Shown here: in pieces, positions 44,960 to 53,064 of the stretch
Layout: every line of letters starts with the position of its first letter
Numbering within the stretch: the first letter of the stretch is position 1
Assembly: GCA_023430885.1 (NCBI GenBank)
Contig: JAEYYH010000020.1
Span: 17,663-81,662, forward strand
DNA length: 64,000 nucleotides
Reading direction: 5' to 3'
Source of the DNA: Bacillota bacterium
GTDB taxonomy: Bacteria > Bacillota_I > Bacilli_A > RF39 > UBA660
Notes under the pieces: generated by a model
What the model was told of the DNA's origin: nothing
Database searches by the model: none
The model's input: the letters and a program-made list of their open reading frames with translations, nothing else
Translations under genes and position numbers: made by a program

Positions 44960-45172
44960 CTATTTAAATAATTTTGATGGATTAAAACTTCCATTTACTT
45001 GATCCGGCGATGTACCTTCACGTTCTTGAACGATTTTATCTATCACTACATATTTAATTCCATTTTCTTCTTCAAGTTTTGCTCTCATTTTTGGAAATCA
45101 TTCTTTCCAACCTTTTGGATGCTTGCATAAGTAATATGTAGGATACTCTTCTAAAATTTCATATCTTATCAT
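44960..45172 (-). pseudogene. Small phage gene interrupted by an in-frame TGA
   Basis: ATG 45172 with AAGGAG. The frame reads MIRYEILEEYPTYYLCKHPK, then GWKE, then TGA (45098-45100, codon 25), then FPKMRAKLEEENGIKYV and on to TAG 44960. Without the TGA it is a 70-codon gene filling the gap. A tryptophan codon (TGG) one change away would fit. No ATG/AGGAGG restart follows the TGA closely. Confidence 0.7.
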
Positions 45173-45193
45173 GTTGATAACTCCTTTTTATTT

Positions 45194-45391
45194 TTAAAAC
45201 ATTGTTCCTGGTAATTTTCTTTTAAGTGGAACAAGACTATAATAATCAGCATATTTGACTATTCTTATTTTCAAATTATATTTTGTTAGACATTGATGTT
45301 CTATTTTTTTTGCTTGACTTAAATTAAATACAAATACTTCTAAATAATGGGCTAATTGCCTCACACTATCTGCAATTATTTTTTTATCCAT
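45194..45391 (-). CDS. Unknown phage protein, 65 aa
   Basis: Helix then beta (LKIRIVKYADYYSLVPLKRK). No domain recognised; overlaps the upstream gene. Confidence 0.55.
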   Translation of the reverse strand: MDKKIIADSVRQLAHYLEVFVFNLSQAKKIEHQCLTKYNLKIRIVKYADYYSLVPLKRKLPGTMF

Positions 45392-45765
45392 TGAACAAAA
45401 CTTTCTATAATGCCTTTTTCTTTTGCAAATACTAATCTCAATTGTTGATCTGATCTAGCCTTTTTTTTGATTTTAGAGCTTGTCCCAACGACTTTAATTC
45501 CCCTGGAGTATAATTCTTCTGATGATGTTATAGCTTCTTTAAATGATACCGCTAGCCAATAACCACCATCATTTCCTGCTTTACTACATATAATTTTTTG
45601 AAATACATCAGAATTTCTAATTATTCTAATATATCTTCTAAAAGTTCCATTATCTTTGATGCCAAATATTTTCATTATTTCAGAACCTTTTTTTCTGTTC
45701 TCAAATCCAACACAATTATTTTTTAAATAATCATGCAAAGCATATATAATTGGCTGATATCTCAT
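45376..45765 (-). CDS. Probable winged-helix phage protein
   Basis: 129 aa. IIYALHDYLKNNC, SEIMKIFGIKDNGTFRRYI and GGYWLAV read like a winged helix. A Lys/Arg-rich tail follows. Perhaps DNA-binding in replication or regulation. Confidence 0.6.
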   Translation of the reverse strand: MRYQPIIYALHDYLKNNCVGFENRKKGSEIMKIFGIKDNGTFRRYIRIIRNSDVFQKIICSKAGNDGGYWLAVSFKEAITSSEELYSRGIKVVGTSSKIKKKARSDQQLRLVFAKEKGIIESFVQWIKK

Positions 45766-45781
45766 ATTCCCTCCTTTGTGT

Positions 45782-45815
45782 AAAAAGAAAGAGCCTAAAT
45801 TATTAAAATGCTCTT
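45782..45815 (-). terminator. Possible terminator inside the early region
   Basis: AAGAGC/GCTCTT arms with a 15-base AT loop and a T-rich tract on the minus strand. Weak. Confidence 0.4.
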
Positions 45816-45844
45816 AGTGAAATTTAATAAAAATATTAAATCAC

Positions 45845-46120
45845 TTAGTTAAATTGTTTTTGAATTTGCTCATGTTCTTTTATTGCTAGTTTTATATTTT
45901 TGAATAAATCTGCGTTTTCTTTTGCAAAATTAACAATATGAAATTCAGCTATTGTTTGACCTTGATGTTGTTCATCATTGTTAATTAAAATAGGTCGTAA
46001 TACAAATGTATAATCTTTTGTTGCTGGAAGTTCTTGTAATCCTAAATAATAACCTTTTTTAATGCAATATCGTGATAATTCATTAAAATTACGCTTATCA
46101 GCTAATTTAGTTATTAACAT
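45845..46120 (-). CDS. Unknown phage protein, 91 aa
   Basis: RNFNELSRYCIKKGYYLGL and a charged C-terminus; no domain recognised. Starts inside the end of the coiled-coil gene. Confidence 0.6.
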   Translation of the reverse strand: MLITKLADKRNFNELSRYCIKKGYYLGLQELPATKDYTFVLRPILINNDEQHQGQTIAEFHIVNFAKENADLFKNIKLAIKEHEQIQKQFN

Positions 46121-46691
46121 GAACTAATTTTCCTTTTCTATTGCGTGAATACTTTTTAGGATTTTCTTCATATTCCTTTAATTCTTGAATGTTTGGAACT
46201 GCTGGTTTATTTTTTAATTTTTGATTTTCTTCAGTTAATTTTCGAGCTAGTTCTGTTGCTTCATCACGCTCTTTAATTAATGATTTGTTAGTAGTAGAAA
46301 GTTCTTCTTTTTCACCACTTACTATAGATATTTCATTTTTTAGTTTATTAACTTCTTTAGTTAATCCACCATTTGCAGTACCGATTTTTATATTATTTTT
46401 TTTCATTTCTTCATATTTTCTAAAATAAAAACTTTTGCCAGCAATTGCATCTTTAGATTCTTCAGTTATTTCAATTATTGTTTTATTCAAATCAGTATTT
46501 TTATTTTCTAAAGTTGTTATTGTATGGCGGGCTGTTCTCAAATCTTCTTCAGCTTGTTCTCTATGTTGCTTTTCTTTTGAAAGTTCTCCTGTTCTTTCAT
46601 CTAATTTCTTATCACGTTTTTCAATTGTTGTACTTAATTCTGTAATTTTATCGTTTGCTTTTCTTAATTTTTCTTTATTAAATAGATCCAT
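46107..46691 (-). CDS. Coiled-coil phage protein, 194 aa
   Basis: Nearly continuous heptad pattern from residue 5 to 165 with many Lys/Glu, then a basic tail (KYSRNRKGKLVHVNN). Lies within the replication module; possibly a structural or DNA-organising partner. Confidence 0.65.
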   Translation of the reverse strand: MDLFNKEKLRKANDKITELSTTIEKRDKKLDERTGELSKEKQHREQAEEDLRTARHTITTLENKNTDLNKTIIEITEESKDAIAGKSFYFRKYEEMKKNNIKIGTANGGLTKEVNKLKNEISIVSGEKEELSTTNKSLIKERDEATELARKLTEENQKLKNKPAVPNIQELKEYEENPKKYSRNRKGKLVHVNN

Positions 46692-46693
46692 TC

Positions 46694-47275
46694 TTAGTTT
46701 CCTCCTATAGCGCCTGCAATATCTGCAATAACGCTTCCGCTTTCTATTTCAAATCCATATCTTGAATTTATAATGTTTAATAAACATTTTTTTTCTACAC
46801 TTTCTGGAATAACTTCGTAAAGATCCTCTATAAATTTTTCATATACTATATTAAAATCCTTTTCATTCCCATTGAATAATTTATCAACATTATAAGTTTT
46901 GTTTAATAGATGTTCTCTCGACTTCATATAAATGATGCTATTGTGTCTTTCAATGTGTTTATCATAAGCAACATCCATCTTCATTGTTTTTCCACAATAT
47001 TTACATTTTGTAATATATACTGCAGATTGATTTTTTTGAGATATTGTATTAACATATCGAGTAAGATCATAAGGCTTTGGAATTGTTTTATTTAAACCTT
47101 CTACTTGTAAATGAGTAGTAAGTTTGTTGTCTATATCTTCATAATCATAGTGTTGTAAATGTTTGTGCCACTCTTCTGAAATGGTATCATACCTTTCATC
47201 AGAATTGTCTCCTTTAAAGGAAGGGTAATAAATAGCTATTCTGTTGATGATTTTTTCAGTTTGTTCTTTCAACAT
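46694..47275 (-). CDS. Replicative helicase loader, G39P-like
   Basis: 193 aa from ATG 47275 (MLKEQTEKIINRIAIYYPSF), which matches the N-terminal helical domain of phage helicase loader/inhibitor proteins such as SPP1 G39P. A C2H2-like finger (CKYCGK...HIERH, about 88-105) follows. Directly downstream of the initiator gene, as in such phages. Confidence 0.75.
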   Translation of the reverse strand: MLKEQTEKIINRIAIYYPSFKGDNSDERYDTISEEWHKHLQHYDYEDIDNKLTTHLQVEGLNKTIPKPYDLTRYVNTISQKNQSAVYITKCKYCGKTMKMDVAYDKHIERHNSIIYMKSREHLLNKTYNVDKLFNGNEKDFNIVYEKFIEDLYEVIPESVEKKCLLNIINSRYGFEIESGSVIADIAGAIGGN

Positions 47276-47276
47276 A

Positions 47277-48011
47277 CTACTTGTCCCACTTTGATTTTGG
47301 CTTTGATGATTTAATTGGAAATACATCTTTCCAAGAATTAACTATTGAATTATTAATCATAGTAATTTTTTCTTCATCAGAATAGTTGTTTAATTTATTT
47401 ACTAAACACTTTATTGCAAGATCAGAATTAATAGCTTTTAATTTTATTCTTAATGTTAAAAAATCGATAAATAAATTATTAACATTTTTATTATTAAAAT
47501 AATTTTTAATATTTTTAGTTTGAAAACTAATTTTAAATATTTTATATTTTTCTAGTTTAGTCTTATCTAATCTTACCTTGCCTAACCTTACCTTATCTAG
47601 CCTAACCTTACCTAACCTATCCTTACCTATGTATACATTTTGGATACATGATATCTTTTTGTTAGGTTTTTCAAACGAATATGTCTTATTTGGTTGTAAA
47701 TACAATAATGATTTTTCATCAGTATAATCAGTAGGATGATATCTATCACTTTGAATATAATTATGCATTTTCCAATGCTTAATAACGATAATCCCAGATT
47801 CAAATTGAATTACAAATGATTTTGCAACTAATAATGTAGCATCGTCATCAGTAGCTCTACATTTTCTTTGAATTTGCTTAGGACTATTTACAAATCCATC
47901 ATCGTCAGCAGCCATATTGTAATGAAAATATAGATTTTGTGTACTTGTTGGCATATCTAAGAAGGCATCACTATCAGTTATTTTTTTTGTAAACATTCTA
48001 CGTTCTGCCAT
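47277..48011 (-). CDS. Phage replisome organiser / replication initiator
   Basis: 244 aa. N-terminal winged-helix domain (RRMFTKKITDSDAFLDMPTS, LYFHYNMAADDDGFV) as in SPP1 gp38/TP901 organisers. The middle (about 128-152) is a five-fold 5-residue repeat (GKVRL/DKVRL type) encoded by iterons, and the C-terminal part is Lys/Asn-rich. It should bind the phage origin and recruit loader and helicase. Confidence 0.85.
   Translation of the reverse strand: MAERRMFTKKITDSDAFLDMPTSTQNLYFHYNMAADDDGFVNSPKQIQRKCRATDDDATLLVAKSFVIQFESGIIVIKHWKMHNYIQSDRYHPTDYTDEKSLLYLQPNKTYSFEKPNKKISCIQNVYIGKDRLGKVRLDKVRLGKVRLDKTKLEKYKIFKISFQTKNIKNYFNNKNVNNLFIDFLTLRIKLKAINSDLAIKCLVNKLNNYSDEEKITMINNSIVNSWKDVFPIKSSKPKSKWDK
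47553..47627 (-). repeat. Five 15-bp iterons, probable phage origin
   Basis: Five exact-length units at 47613-47627, 47598-47612, 47583-47597, 47568-47582 and 47553-47567, of type GGTAAGGTTAGGCTA on the minus strand. They lie inside the initiator gene, where origins of lambda- and SPP1-type phages are found. Confidence 0.75.
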
Positions 48012-48031
48012 TATTTTTGCCCCTGTTGTGT

Positions 48032-48067
48032 AAATTACTATTTTGTGATATACTAAAATAGTAATTT
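48032..48067. promoter_or_regulatory. 13-bp inverted repeat before the initiator
   Basis: AAATTACTATTTT and its complement separated by 10 bases, 20 bases upstream of the initiator start. Regulatory hairpin or binding site; no T run. Confidence 0.5.
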
Positions 48068-48135
48068 ATTTGCGAATTACATTTTGTTGAATCGGTTGCT
48101 ATAACAATCGGTTCTTTTTTTGTTTTTATAACCAT

Positions 48136-48462
48136 TTAATAAATCCCTTCCATTTTATAGCATACTGTACTTGAATAACCTTGTTTTAAGCAGTCTTGTA
48201 TATTCTTGTCAGACTGTTCATTTAAAGCATTAGATACTACTAAAAATCCAATAATAAGTATAATAATAACTGATGCGCCAAATGCTACTTTGTATTTTTG
48301 CTTGTCTCTTTCAGCTTTGTTTCTTTGAATTTTTGTTTTAATTAATTCATCATTAAATGAACCTTTACTTTCTCTTGCTTTTTTAGAAGCATTAGAACCA
48401 CCTAATATTAGATCCCCTATTCCTTCTTCGAAAATATTGTCTTCTTTTGTTTTATTAATCAT
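48136..48462 (-). CDS. Single-pass membrane protein, 108 aa
   Basis: Charged cytoplasmic half with basic coiled coil, then helix (VAFGASVIIILIIGFLVV, about 60-78) and a short outside tail with two cysteines. Function unknown. Confidence 0.65.
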   Translation of the reverse strand: MINKTKEDNIFEEGIGDLILGGSNASKKARESKGSFNDELIKTKIQRNKAERDKQKYKVAFGASVIIILIIGFLVVSNALNEQSDKNIQDCLKQGYSSTVCYKMEGIY

Positions 48463-48583
48463 CTATTATCTCCACCATCCCTTCTATTTTTTTTATTATT
48501 TGTTGCCTTTTTTCTTCAGTAAGTGGATTAACAACTACCACTTTAAGTTCTTCCTTGCGAGATTTTGATTTTTGTTTTTCCAT
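48455..48583 (-). CDS. Small early phage protein
   Basis: 42 codons from ATG 48583 with AAGGAG. MEKQKSKSRKEELKVVVVNP then EEKRQQIIKKIEGMVEII. The VNP...EEKxxxIxxxIE pattern is familiar from conserved small early phage genes. Overlaps the next start. Confidence 0.65.
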   Translation of the reverse strand: MEKQKSKSRKEELKVVVVNPLTEEKRQQIIKKIEGMVEIIDD

Positions 48584-48612
48584 ATTCACTCCTTATGTAA
48601 AATTTCAATTTT

Positions 48613-48813
48613 TTAAATCACAGTTGAAAATAAGAAATCAATTTTTAATTCAGGAAAATATGTTTCTTTAATAAGTTTTGTTTCATAAACTCTAAAATCA
48701 CTTTTTCCATTTATTTTACATGACAAAGTTGATTGACTAATAGATAATAGCTCTGCTACTTCTTCTCTTTTGATATGTTTTTCCTTTAAAGCTTTTATCA
48801 AATTTGGATACAT
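48613..48813 (-). CDS. Cro-like repressor
   Basis: 66 aa HTH protein (REEVAELLSISQSTLSCKING) divergent from the CI-like gene, with three operators between them. First gene of the early lytic operon. Confidence 0.85.
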   Translation of the reverse strand: MYPNLIKALKEKHIKREEVAELLSISQSTLSCKINGKSDFRVYETKLIKETYFPELKIDFLFSTVI

Positions 48814-48842
48814 TTATTTAATCACCTCATTTCAACAGAATA

Positions 48843-48930
48843 TACGAATTTTCGTACCCTGTAATTTGATTTTATACGATTAGTCGTACATTGTCAATAT
48901 ATATCGACAAAAAAAATACGAAAAATCGTA
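48843..48930. promoter_or_regulatory. Three CI/Cro operators TACGA-N4-TCGTA
   Basis: 14-bp sites at 48843-48856, 48875-48888 and 48917-48930. Centre spacings of 32 and 42 bp are about 3 and 4 helical turns. The middle site lies in the spacer of the Cro promoter. Confidence 0.88.
48869..48897 (-). promoter_or_regulatory. Early lytic (cro) promoter
   Basis: Minus-strand TTGACA (48892-48897), 17-bp spacer, TAAAAT (48869-48874). Operator 2 overlaps the spacer. Confidence 0.8.
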
Positions 48931-48935
48931 TTTTA

Positions 48936-48966
48936 TTGTTTAATTAACGTTTTTTTAATGTATAAT
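48936..48966 (+). promoter_or_regulatory. Repressor maintenance promoter
   Basis: TATAAT at 48961-48966 with a poor -35 (TTGTTT, 19-bp spacer). Operator 3 lies directly upstream, where bound repressor could activate it. Confidence 0.5.
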
Positions 48967-48989
48967 ATTTTTAGAAAGGAAGATAAATC

Positions 48990-49316
48990 GTGCCATTTAA
49001 TGATAAATTAGAAGTACTAATGAAAAACAAAAAAATAGAAAATCTTAGAAAACTAGCTATCGAAAGTGGTATACCCTACACAACACTTAGAAGTTGTGTG
49101 GAAAACAAAAATGGAATTGATAATTCTAGAGTATCTACAGTGAAAGGGTTAGCCAATTATTTTAAATGTACTGTAGACTATTTAATATATGACGATATGG
49201 ATGATAATGCAAATAGTGAAAATTATAGTTTACTAGATAAGATAGATAAGTTAAATAATAACGATAAAGAAACCGTTATTAATATGATAGATTTTCTAAA
49301 TACAAAAATTAAATAA
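48990..49316 (+). CDS. CI-like repressor, HTH only
   Basis: 108 aa, GTG start after AAAGGAAG. HTH about residues 8-65 (NLRKLAIESGIPYTTLRSC) and a short dimerising helix; no LexA-like protease domain, so induction must work differently from lambda. Confidence 0.82.
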   Translation: MPFNDKLEVLMKNKKIENLRKLAIESGIPYTTLRSCVENKNGIDNSRVSTVKGLANYFKCTVDYLIYDDMDDNANSENYSLLDKIDKLNNNDKETVINMIDFLNTKIK

Positions 49317-49318
49317 AA

Positions 49319-49344
49319 AAATCTAGTGCTGTTACACTAGATTT
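49319..49344 (+). terminator. Weak terminator after the repressor
   Basis: 10-bp stem with 6-base loop (49319-49328 / 49335-49344), short T tract. Confidence 0.5.
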
Positions 49345-49393
49345 AATATGAAAAATCAAAATCTCGCAAAAAATTTATAATACAAAATATCAA

Positions 49394-49430
49394 TGATATA
49401 ATGTACTGACTTTTCATGTACATTATATCA
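49394..49430 (+). promoter_or_regulatory. Inverted repeat upstream of the integrase
   Basis: 13-bp arms TGATATAATGTAC / GTACATTATATCA with an 11-base loop, 29 bases before the integrase start. It includes a TATAAT box, so it may be promoter plus operator or a leader hairpin. Confidence 0.5.
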
Positions 49431-49459
49431 TAATAAAACAAAAAAAGGAAGTTGATATA

Positions 49460-50920
49460 ATGAAAAATGAGTATAAAATAGCCGCAGCATATATAAGAGT
49501 ATCGACTGAAGAACAGCTTGATTTCAGTCCAGACGCACAATTGAGAGATATAAGAGAATACTGCATAAAAAAGAAGTTAATTCTAAATGAACAGTATATT
49601 TTTATTGACGAAGGAATAAGTGGAAAAGATGCAGATAATAGGCCTCAATTTCAAAGAATGATTGCAACCGCGAAAACTAAACCAAAACCTTTCGATGTTA
49701 TATTGATACATAAATTCGATAGATTTTCAAGAAATAGAGAAGATTCAATTGTATATAAATCTTTATTAAGAAAAAAATTAAAAATAGACGTAATATCCAT
49801 AAAAGAAGATGTTGGAACTGATAAAAATGGAGTTCTTCTTGAAGGAATGTTAGATGTCCTTGCCGAATATTATTCAATAAATCTTGCTGATGAAGTAAAA
49901 AAAGGACAATTGGAAAAAGTACGACAAGGTGGAAATGTTAATTGTATTGCAACCGGATATAAAAAAGATGGACAAGGTGGAATGATTATTGACGAATCTT
50001 GTTCGTGGTGGATTAAAATTATTTTTGAAGATTATGCTAATGGTTTAGGAAGAAGAAAAATTGTAAACCATTTATATGATTTAGGAATTAGAACTGTTGG
50101 AACTAACAAACCAATTTCACAAGATAGAATAAGATATATATTAAATAATCCTGTTTATGCTGGATATGTTAGAAGGAGCAAAAACGGAAGAATAGATAGG
50201 AAATTTAATAGTGAAAAATGGCTAATTTGCAAAGGAATACACGAACCAATAATATCTGAAGAATTATGGAATAGAGTTCAAGAAATTAATAATAAGAATT
50301 TAGAATTATATAGTGGAATAACTAAAGAAAAAAAACATCATTGGTTATTAGGAAGACTTGTTATTTGTTCATCATGCGGTGGCGGCTTAGTAAAATATAA
50401 AAGCCGTGGAATCGAATATTTGCAATGTGCCCACTATTTCAATGGACAATGTAAAAAGTCACATTGTATTAAATTAGAAAGAATAGAAAAAACAATCATC
50501 GATCAAATAAAAATTGATTTTGCAACAGATATTCATATAAATATATCAAAACAAAATTATAAAACAGACGACTCTGAAAAAATCATTTTTATTGAAAAAC
50601 AATTAGAAAAAAATAAAGAAAAAGGTGAAAGAATTAAATTTGCATATATTAATGGTATAGATTCAATTATCGAATATAAGCAAAATAAAGCACAATTAGT
50701 AAAAGAAGAAAAATCATTAACACTAGAATTAAAAAAACTGAATATAGAATCCGAAAAAAAAGTAGATGTTTCAGCTAAAAAAGGTAAAATAAAGAAAATG
50801 TATGAAATATTATCAGATCCAAAAGAAAATGATATAACAAAATATGAGATAGCTCATATTGTATTTGATAAAATCGTTTATGATAAGGACAAGGAAACAC
50901 TATTTATTTATTATAATTAA
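49460..50920 (+). CDS. int: Large serine integrase
   Basis: 486 aa. Resolvase domain with nucleophile Ser15 (YIRVSTEEQ) and DRFSRN; recombinase domain (about 165-280); zinc ribbon CSSCGG...CAHYFNGQC (about 304-337); coiled coil and C-terminal DNA-binding part. Catalyses integration at the ssb core and, with a directionality factor not identified here, excision. The stop codon TAA (50918-50920) is immediately next to the attR core. Confidence 0.95.
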   Translation: MKNEYKIAAAYIRVSTEEQLDFSPDAQLRDIREYCIKKKLILNEQYIFIDEGISGKDADNRPQFQRMIATAKTKPKPFDVILIHKFDRFSRNREDSIVYKSLLRKKLKIDVISIKEDVGTDKNGVLLEGMLDVLAEYYSINLADEVKKGQLEKVRQGGNVNCIATGYKKDGQGGMIIDESCSWWIKIIFEDYANGLGRRKIVNHLYDLGIRTVGTNKPISQDRIRYILNNPVYAGYVRRSKNGRIDRKFNSEKWLICKGIHEPIISEELWNRVQEINNKNLELYSGITKEKKHHWLLGRLVICSSCGGGLVKYKSRGIEYLQCAHYFNGQCKKSHCIKLERIEKTIIDQIKIDFATDIHINISKQNYKTDDSEKIIFIEKQLEKNKEKGERIKFAYINGIDSIIEYKQNKAQLVKEEKSLTLELKKLNIESEKKVDVSAKKGKIKKMYEILSDPKENDITKYEIAHIVFDKIVYDKDKETLFIYYN

Positions 50921-51119
50921 TGCAATAATATTTTGCAACGGTCTCTGCAATGCCTTGCCACAAAACACATGGTATATAATCTGTCTCATAATCACCATCT
51001 ACATTCTTATAACTTCTTGGAACTGCTAGATTTAAATTTGTTACTTTTTTACCATTTTCAGTTTGAGTAATTTCAGGATCTTTTACTATTCTACCAATTA
51101 TTACTGTTTGATTAAGCAT
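50904..51119 (-). pseudogene. ssb: 5' part of ssb fused to prophage end
   Basis: ATG 51119 with AAGGAG. MLNQTVIIGRIVKDPEITQ and DYIPCVLWQGIAETVAKYY are the first half of an SSB OB fold. After the core (50921-50930) the frame enters phage DNA and ends after INYNK (TAA 50904), giving a 71-aa truncated protein that lacks the last strands of the fold. Confidence 0.9.
50921..50930. other. Right attachment site core (attR)
   Basis: TGCAATAATA, identical to 15932-15941, directly after the integrase stop. Confidence 0.85.
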
Positions 51120-51233
51120 GTCATTTCTCCTTTCCATAGAAAGTATACTATTTGTTTTTTTTGTTATCAAACATCAAACATATAGAATTTGTAATGATAA
51201 TAAAACAGTTTTTTTAGTTTATATATAGAAAAT

Positions 51234-51268
51234 AAAAAGTTATAATCTATAATAGATTATAACTTTTT
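51234..51268. terminator. Strong bidirectional hairpin
   Basis: 17-bp arms (51234-51250 / 51252-51268) of AAAAAGTTATAATCTAT type, T run in both directions; ends the 122-aa gene. Confidence 0.8.
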
Positions 51269-51277
51269 TTCTTTGTA

Positions 51278-51646
51278 TTAATTACAATTTAATTCAACTG
51301 TTTCATCAGTAATCTTGCCATCTTCTAATGTTAATAAAACTTTTGTATCTGTTTCGCATTTGTCAAGTAAAGATAAATCATAGTCATCATCATTTTGATC
51401 AATAGCTTTTTGTAACATGTCAATCGTAATTTCTGCTTCAGTAGATCCAAGTACATTAGACATATATTTTTCATAGTATTCTTTACCGGCTGTAATTAAT
51501 GCTTCTTCTCTGTCCTCATCACTTACTGTATATAATTTAAAGATAATTGCTCCAATGATTGCTACTACTATTACTAATGCTACTACTACAATTAGAATTG
51601 TTTTAAGCTTTTTTGATTTACCACTTTTTACAGTTTCTTCACTCAT
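51278..51646 (-). CDS. Membrane-anchored unknown protein
   Basis: 122 aa. Lys/Ser-rich head, helix (TILIVVVALVIVVAIIGAII, about 16-37) and an acidic outside domain with two cysteines. No family recognised. AGGAGG upstream. Confidence 0.7.
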   Translation of the reverse strand: MSEETVKSGKSKKLKTILIVVVALVIVVAIIGAIIFKLYTVSDEDREEALITAGKEYYEKYMSNVLGSTEAEITIDMLQKAIDQNDDDYDLSLLDKCETDTKVLLTLEDGKITDETVELNCN

Positions 51647-51689
51647 AATATACCTCCTAGACTATATATAAATATTATATCATACTTTT

Positions 51690-53006
51690 TTAAAAATAGT
51701 TCTTTAATAGTGCATTTAGTTCTACTGCATATTCCATAGGAAGTTCTTCTCTAAATCTATCAATAAATCCCATAATAAGAAGTTCTTTTGCTTTTTCTTC
51801 GTTTATACCTCTACTCATTAAATAAAATAATTTTTCTTTGCTTATTTTAGATACTGTAGCTTCATGTTCTATATAAGAAGTACTATTATCTATTTTATTT
51901 TTTGGTATGGTATCACTTTTAGATTTTTCATCCATGATTATGGTGTCACATTTTACTATTGATTTAGAATGATGTGCTTTATTAGTTATATTAACAGTAC
52001 CACGATAATTAGAAGTTCCACCGTTTGCAGCAATGGATTTACTAATAATGTTGCTTTCAGTATATGGTGCTAAATGAATCATTTTTGCACCGGTGTCTTG
52101 AAATTGACCTTTTGATGCTACTGCTATAGAAATAGTATTACCCTTAGCATATGGTCCAGCTAAAATACAACTTGGATATTTCATATTAGCTTTAGAACCA
52201 ATATTACCATCTATCCATTCCATTAAACCATTTTCTTCTACAATTGATCTTTTAGTAACTAGATTATATACATCACTAGACCAATTTTGAATAGTTGTAT
52301 ATCTACATTTAGCGTTCTTTTTAACATATATTTCAACTACTGCTGCATGAAGAGAATCACTTGTATATGTAGGCGCTGTACAACCTTCCATATAATGAAG
52401 TTCACTGTCCTCATCTACTACTATAATTGTTCTTTCAAACTGTCCCATATTTTTAGAGTTTATTCTAAAATAACTTTGAAGAGGTCTGTTTAATTTTGTA
52501 TGAGGTGGAATATAAATAAAAGTACCACCACTCCACACAGCTCCATTTAAAGCTGTATATTTGTTTTCTGTATATTTTACTAAATTATTAAAATATTCTT
52601 TAAATATCTCAGGATAATCTCTAAGTCCTGTATCTGTATCACAAAAGATAACATTTTTATCTTTTAATTCCTTAATCATGTTGCTATAAATAACTTCACT
52701 TTCAAATTGTGCATGTGTACCATCTAAGTATTTTTTTTCAGCATCTGGTAAGCCTATTTTATCGAATGTGTCTTTTATATCTGCATCGACATCATTCCAA
52801 TCATTTGCGATCTTATCGCTCACTCTTTTATAATAATTTATTTCATCAAAATCTATACGAAGTTCTGGTCCAAAAATTGGATTAGACAATTCTTCGAATT
52901 TATGAAAAGACTTAAGACGGAAATCAAGCATCCAATCTGGTTCTTTTTTTATTTTAGATATTTCACGTATTTTTTCTTCTGTCAATGCGCTTTTTATTTT
53001 GCCCAT
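51690..53006 (-). CDS. sufB: Fe-S cluster assembly protein SufB
   Basis: 438 aa scaffold component. ATG 53006 (MGKIKS) follows GGTGAT. Conserved blocks: EPDWMLDFRLKSF, YIPPHTKLNRPLQSYFRIN, EGCTAPTY, SKGQFQDTGAKMIHLAP, and SRGINEEKAKELLIMGF. sufC, sufD and sufS are not near it. A hairpin with T run separates it from the upstream gene. Confidence 0.95.
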   Translation of the reverse strand: MGKIKSALTEEKIREISKIKKEPDWMLDFRLKSFHKFEELSNPIFGPELRIDFDEINYYKRVSDKIANDWNDVDADIKDTFDKIGLPDAEKKYLDGTHAQFESEVIYSNMIKELKDKNVIFCDTDTGLRDYPEIFKEYFNNLVKYTENKYTALNGAVWSGGTFIYIPPHTKLNRPLQSYFRINSKNMGQFERTIIVVDEDSELHYMEGCTAPTYTSDSLHAAVVEIYVKKNAKCRYTTIQNWSSDVYNLVTKRSIVEENGLMEWIDGNIGSKANMKYPSCILAGPYAKGNTISIAVASKGQFQDTGAKMIHLAPYTESNIISKSIAANGGTSNYRGTVNITNKAHHSKSIVKCDTIIMDEKSKSDTIPKNKIDNSTSYIEHEATVSKISKEKLFYLMSRGINEEKAKELLIMGFIDRFREELPMEYAVELNALLKNYF

Positions 53007-53041
53007 AAATATCACCATACTAATTATATATTAAAACAAAG

Positions 53042-53064
53042 AAAAAAGACAGTATATTACTGCC
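53042..53064 (-). terminator. Attenuator between the unknown gene and sufB
   Basis: 7-bp stem GGCAGTA/TACTGTC (one wobble) with 3-base loop and six T; directly after the stop of the 119-aa gene. Confidence 0.6.

Larger units (their letters stand above)
15942..50920. mobile_element. HK97-type siphovirus prophage integrated in ssb
   Basis: Bounded by a 10-bp repeated core that restores ssb when joined. It contains all modules of a temperate tailed phage: serine integrase, CI/Cro switch, replication, late regulator, terminase, portal, ClpP-type protease, HK97 capsid, connectors, long tail, lysis, and lysogenic conversion genes at the left end. Only two small early genes look damaged, so the phage may be inducible. 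Confidence 0.92.

Noticed and set aside
44960..45172. Genetic code with TGA read as tryptophan
   Set aside because: TGA ends other good genes (for example at 13141 and 40199), TGG is used for Trp, and no other in-frame TGA was found in conserved genes.
48091..48117. Terminator-like AATCGGTT repeat before a T run
   Set aside because: The two copies are direct repeats, not inverted, so no stem forms between them.
49343..49540. Minus-strand frame across the integrase start
   Set aside because: Covers the integrase leader and N-terminus; hydrophobic low-complexity translation with no ribosome site.
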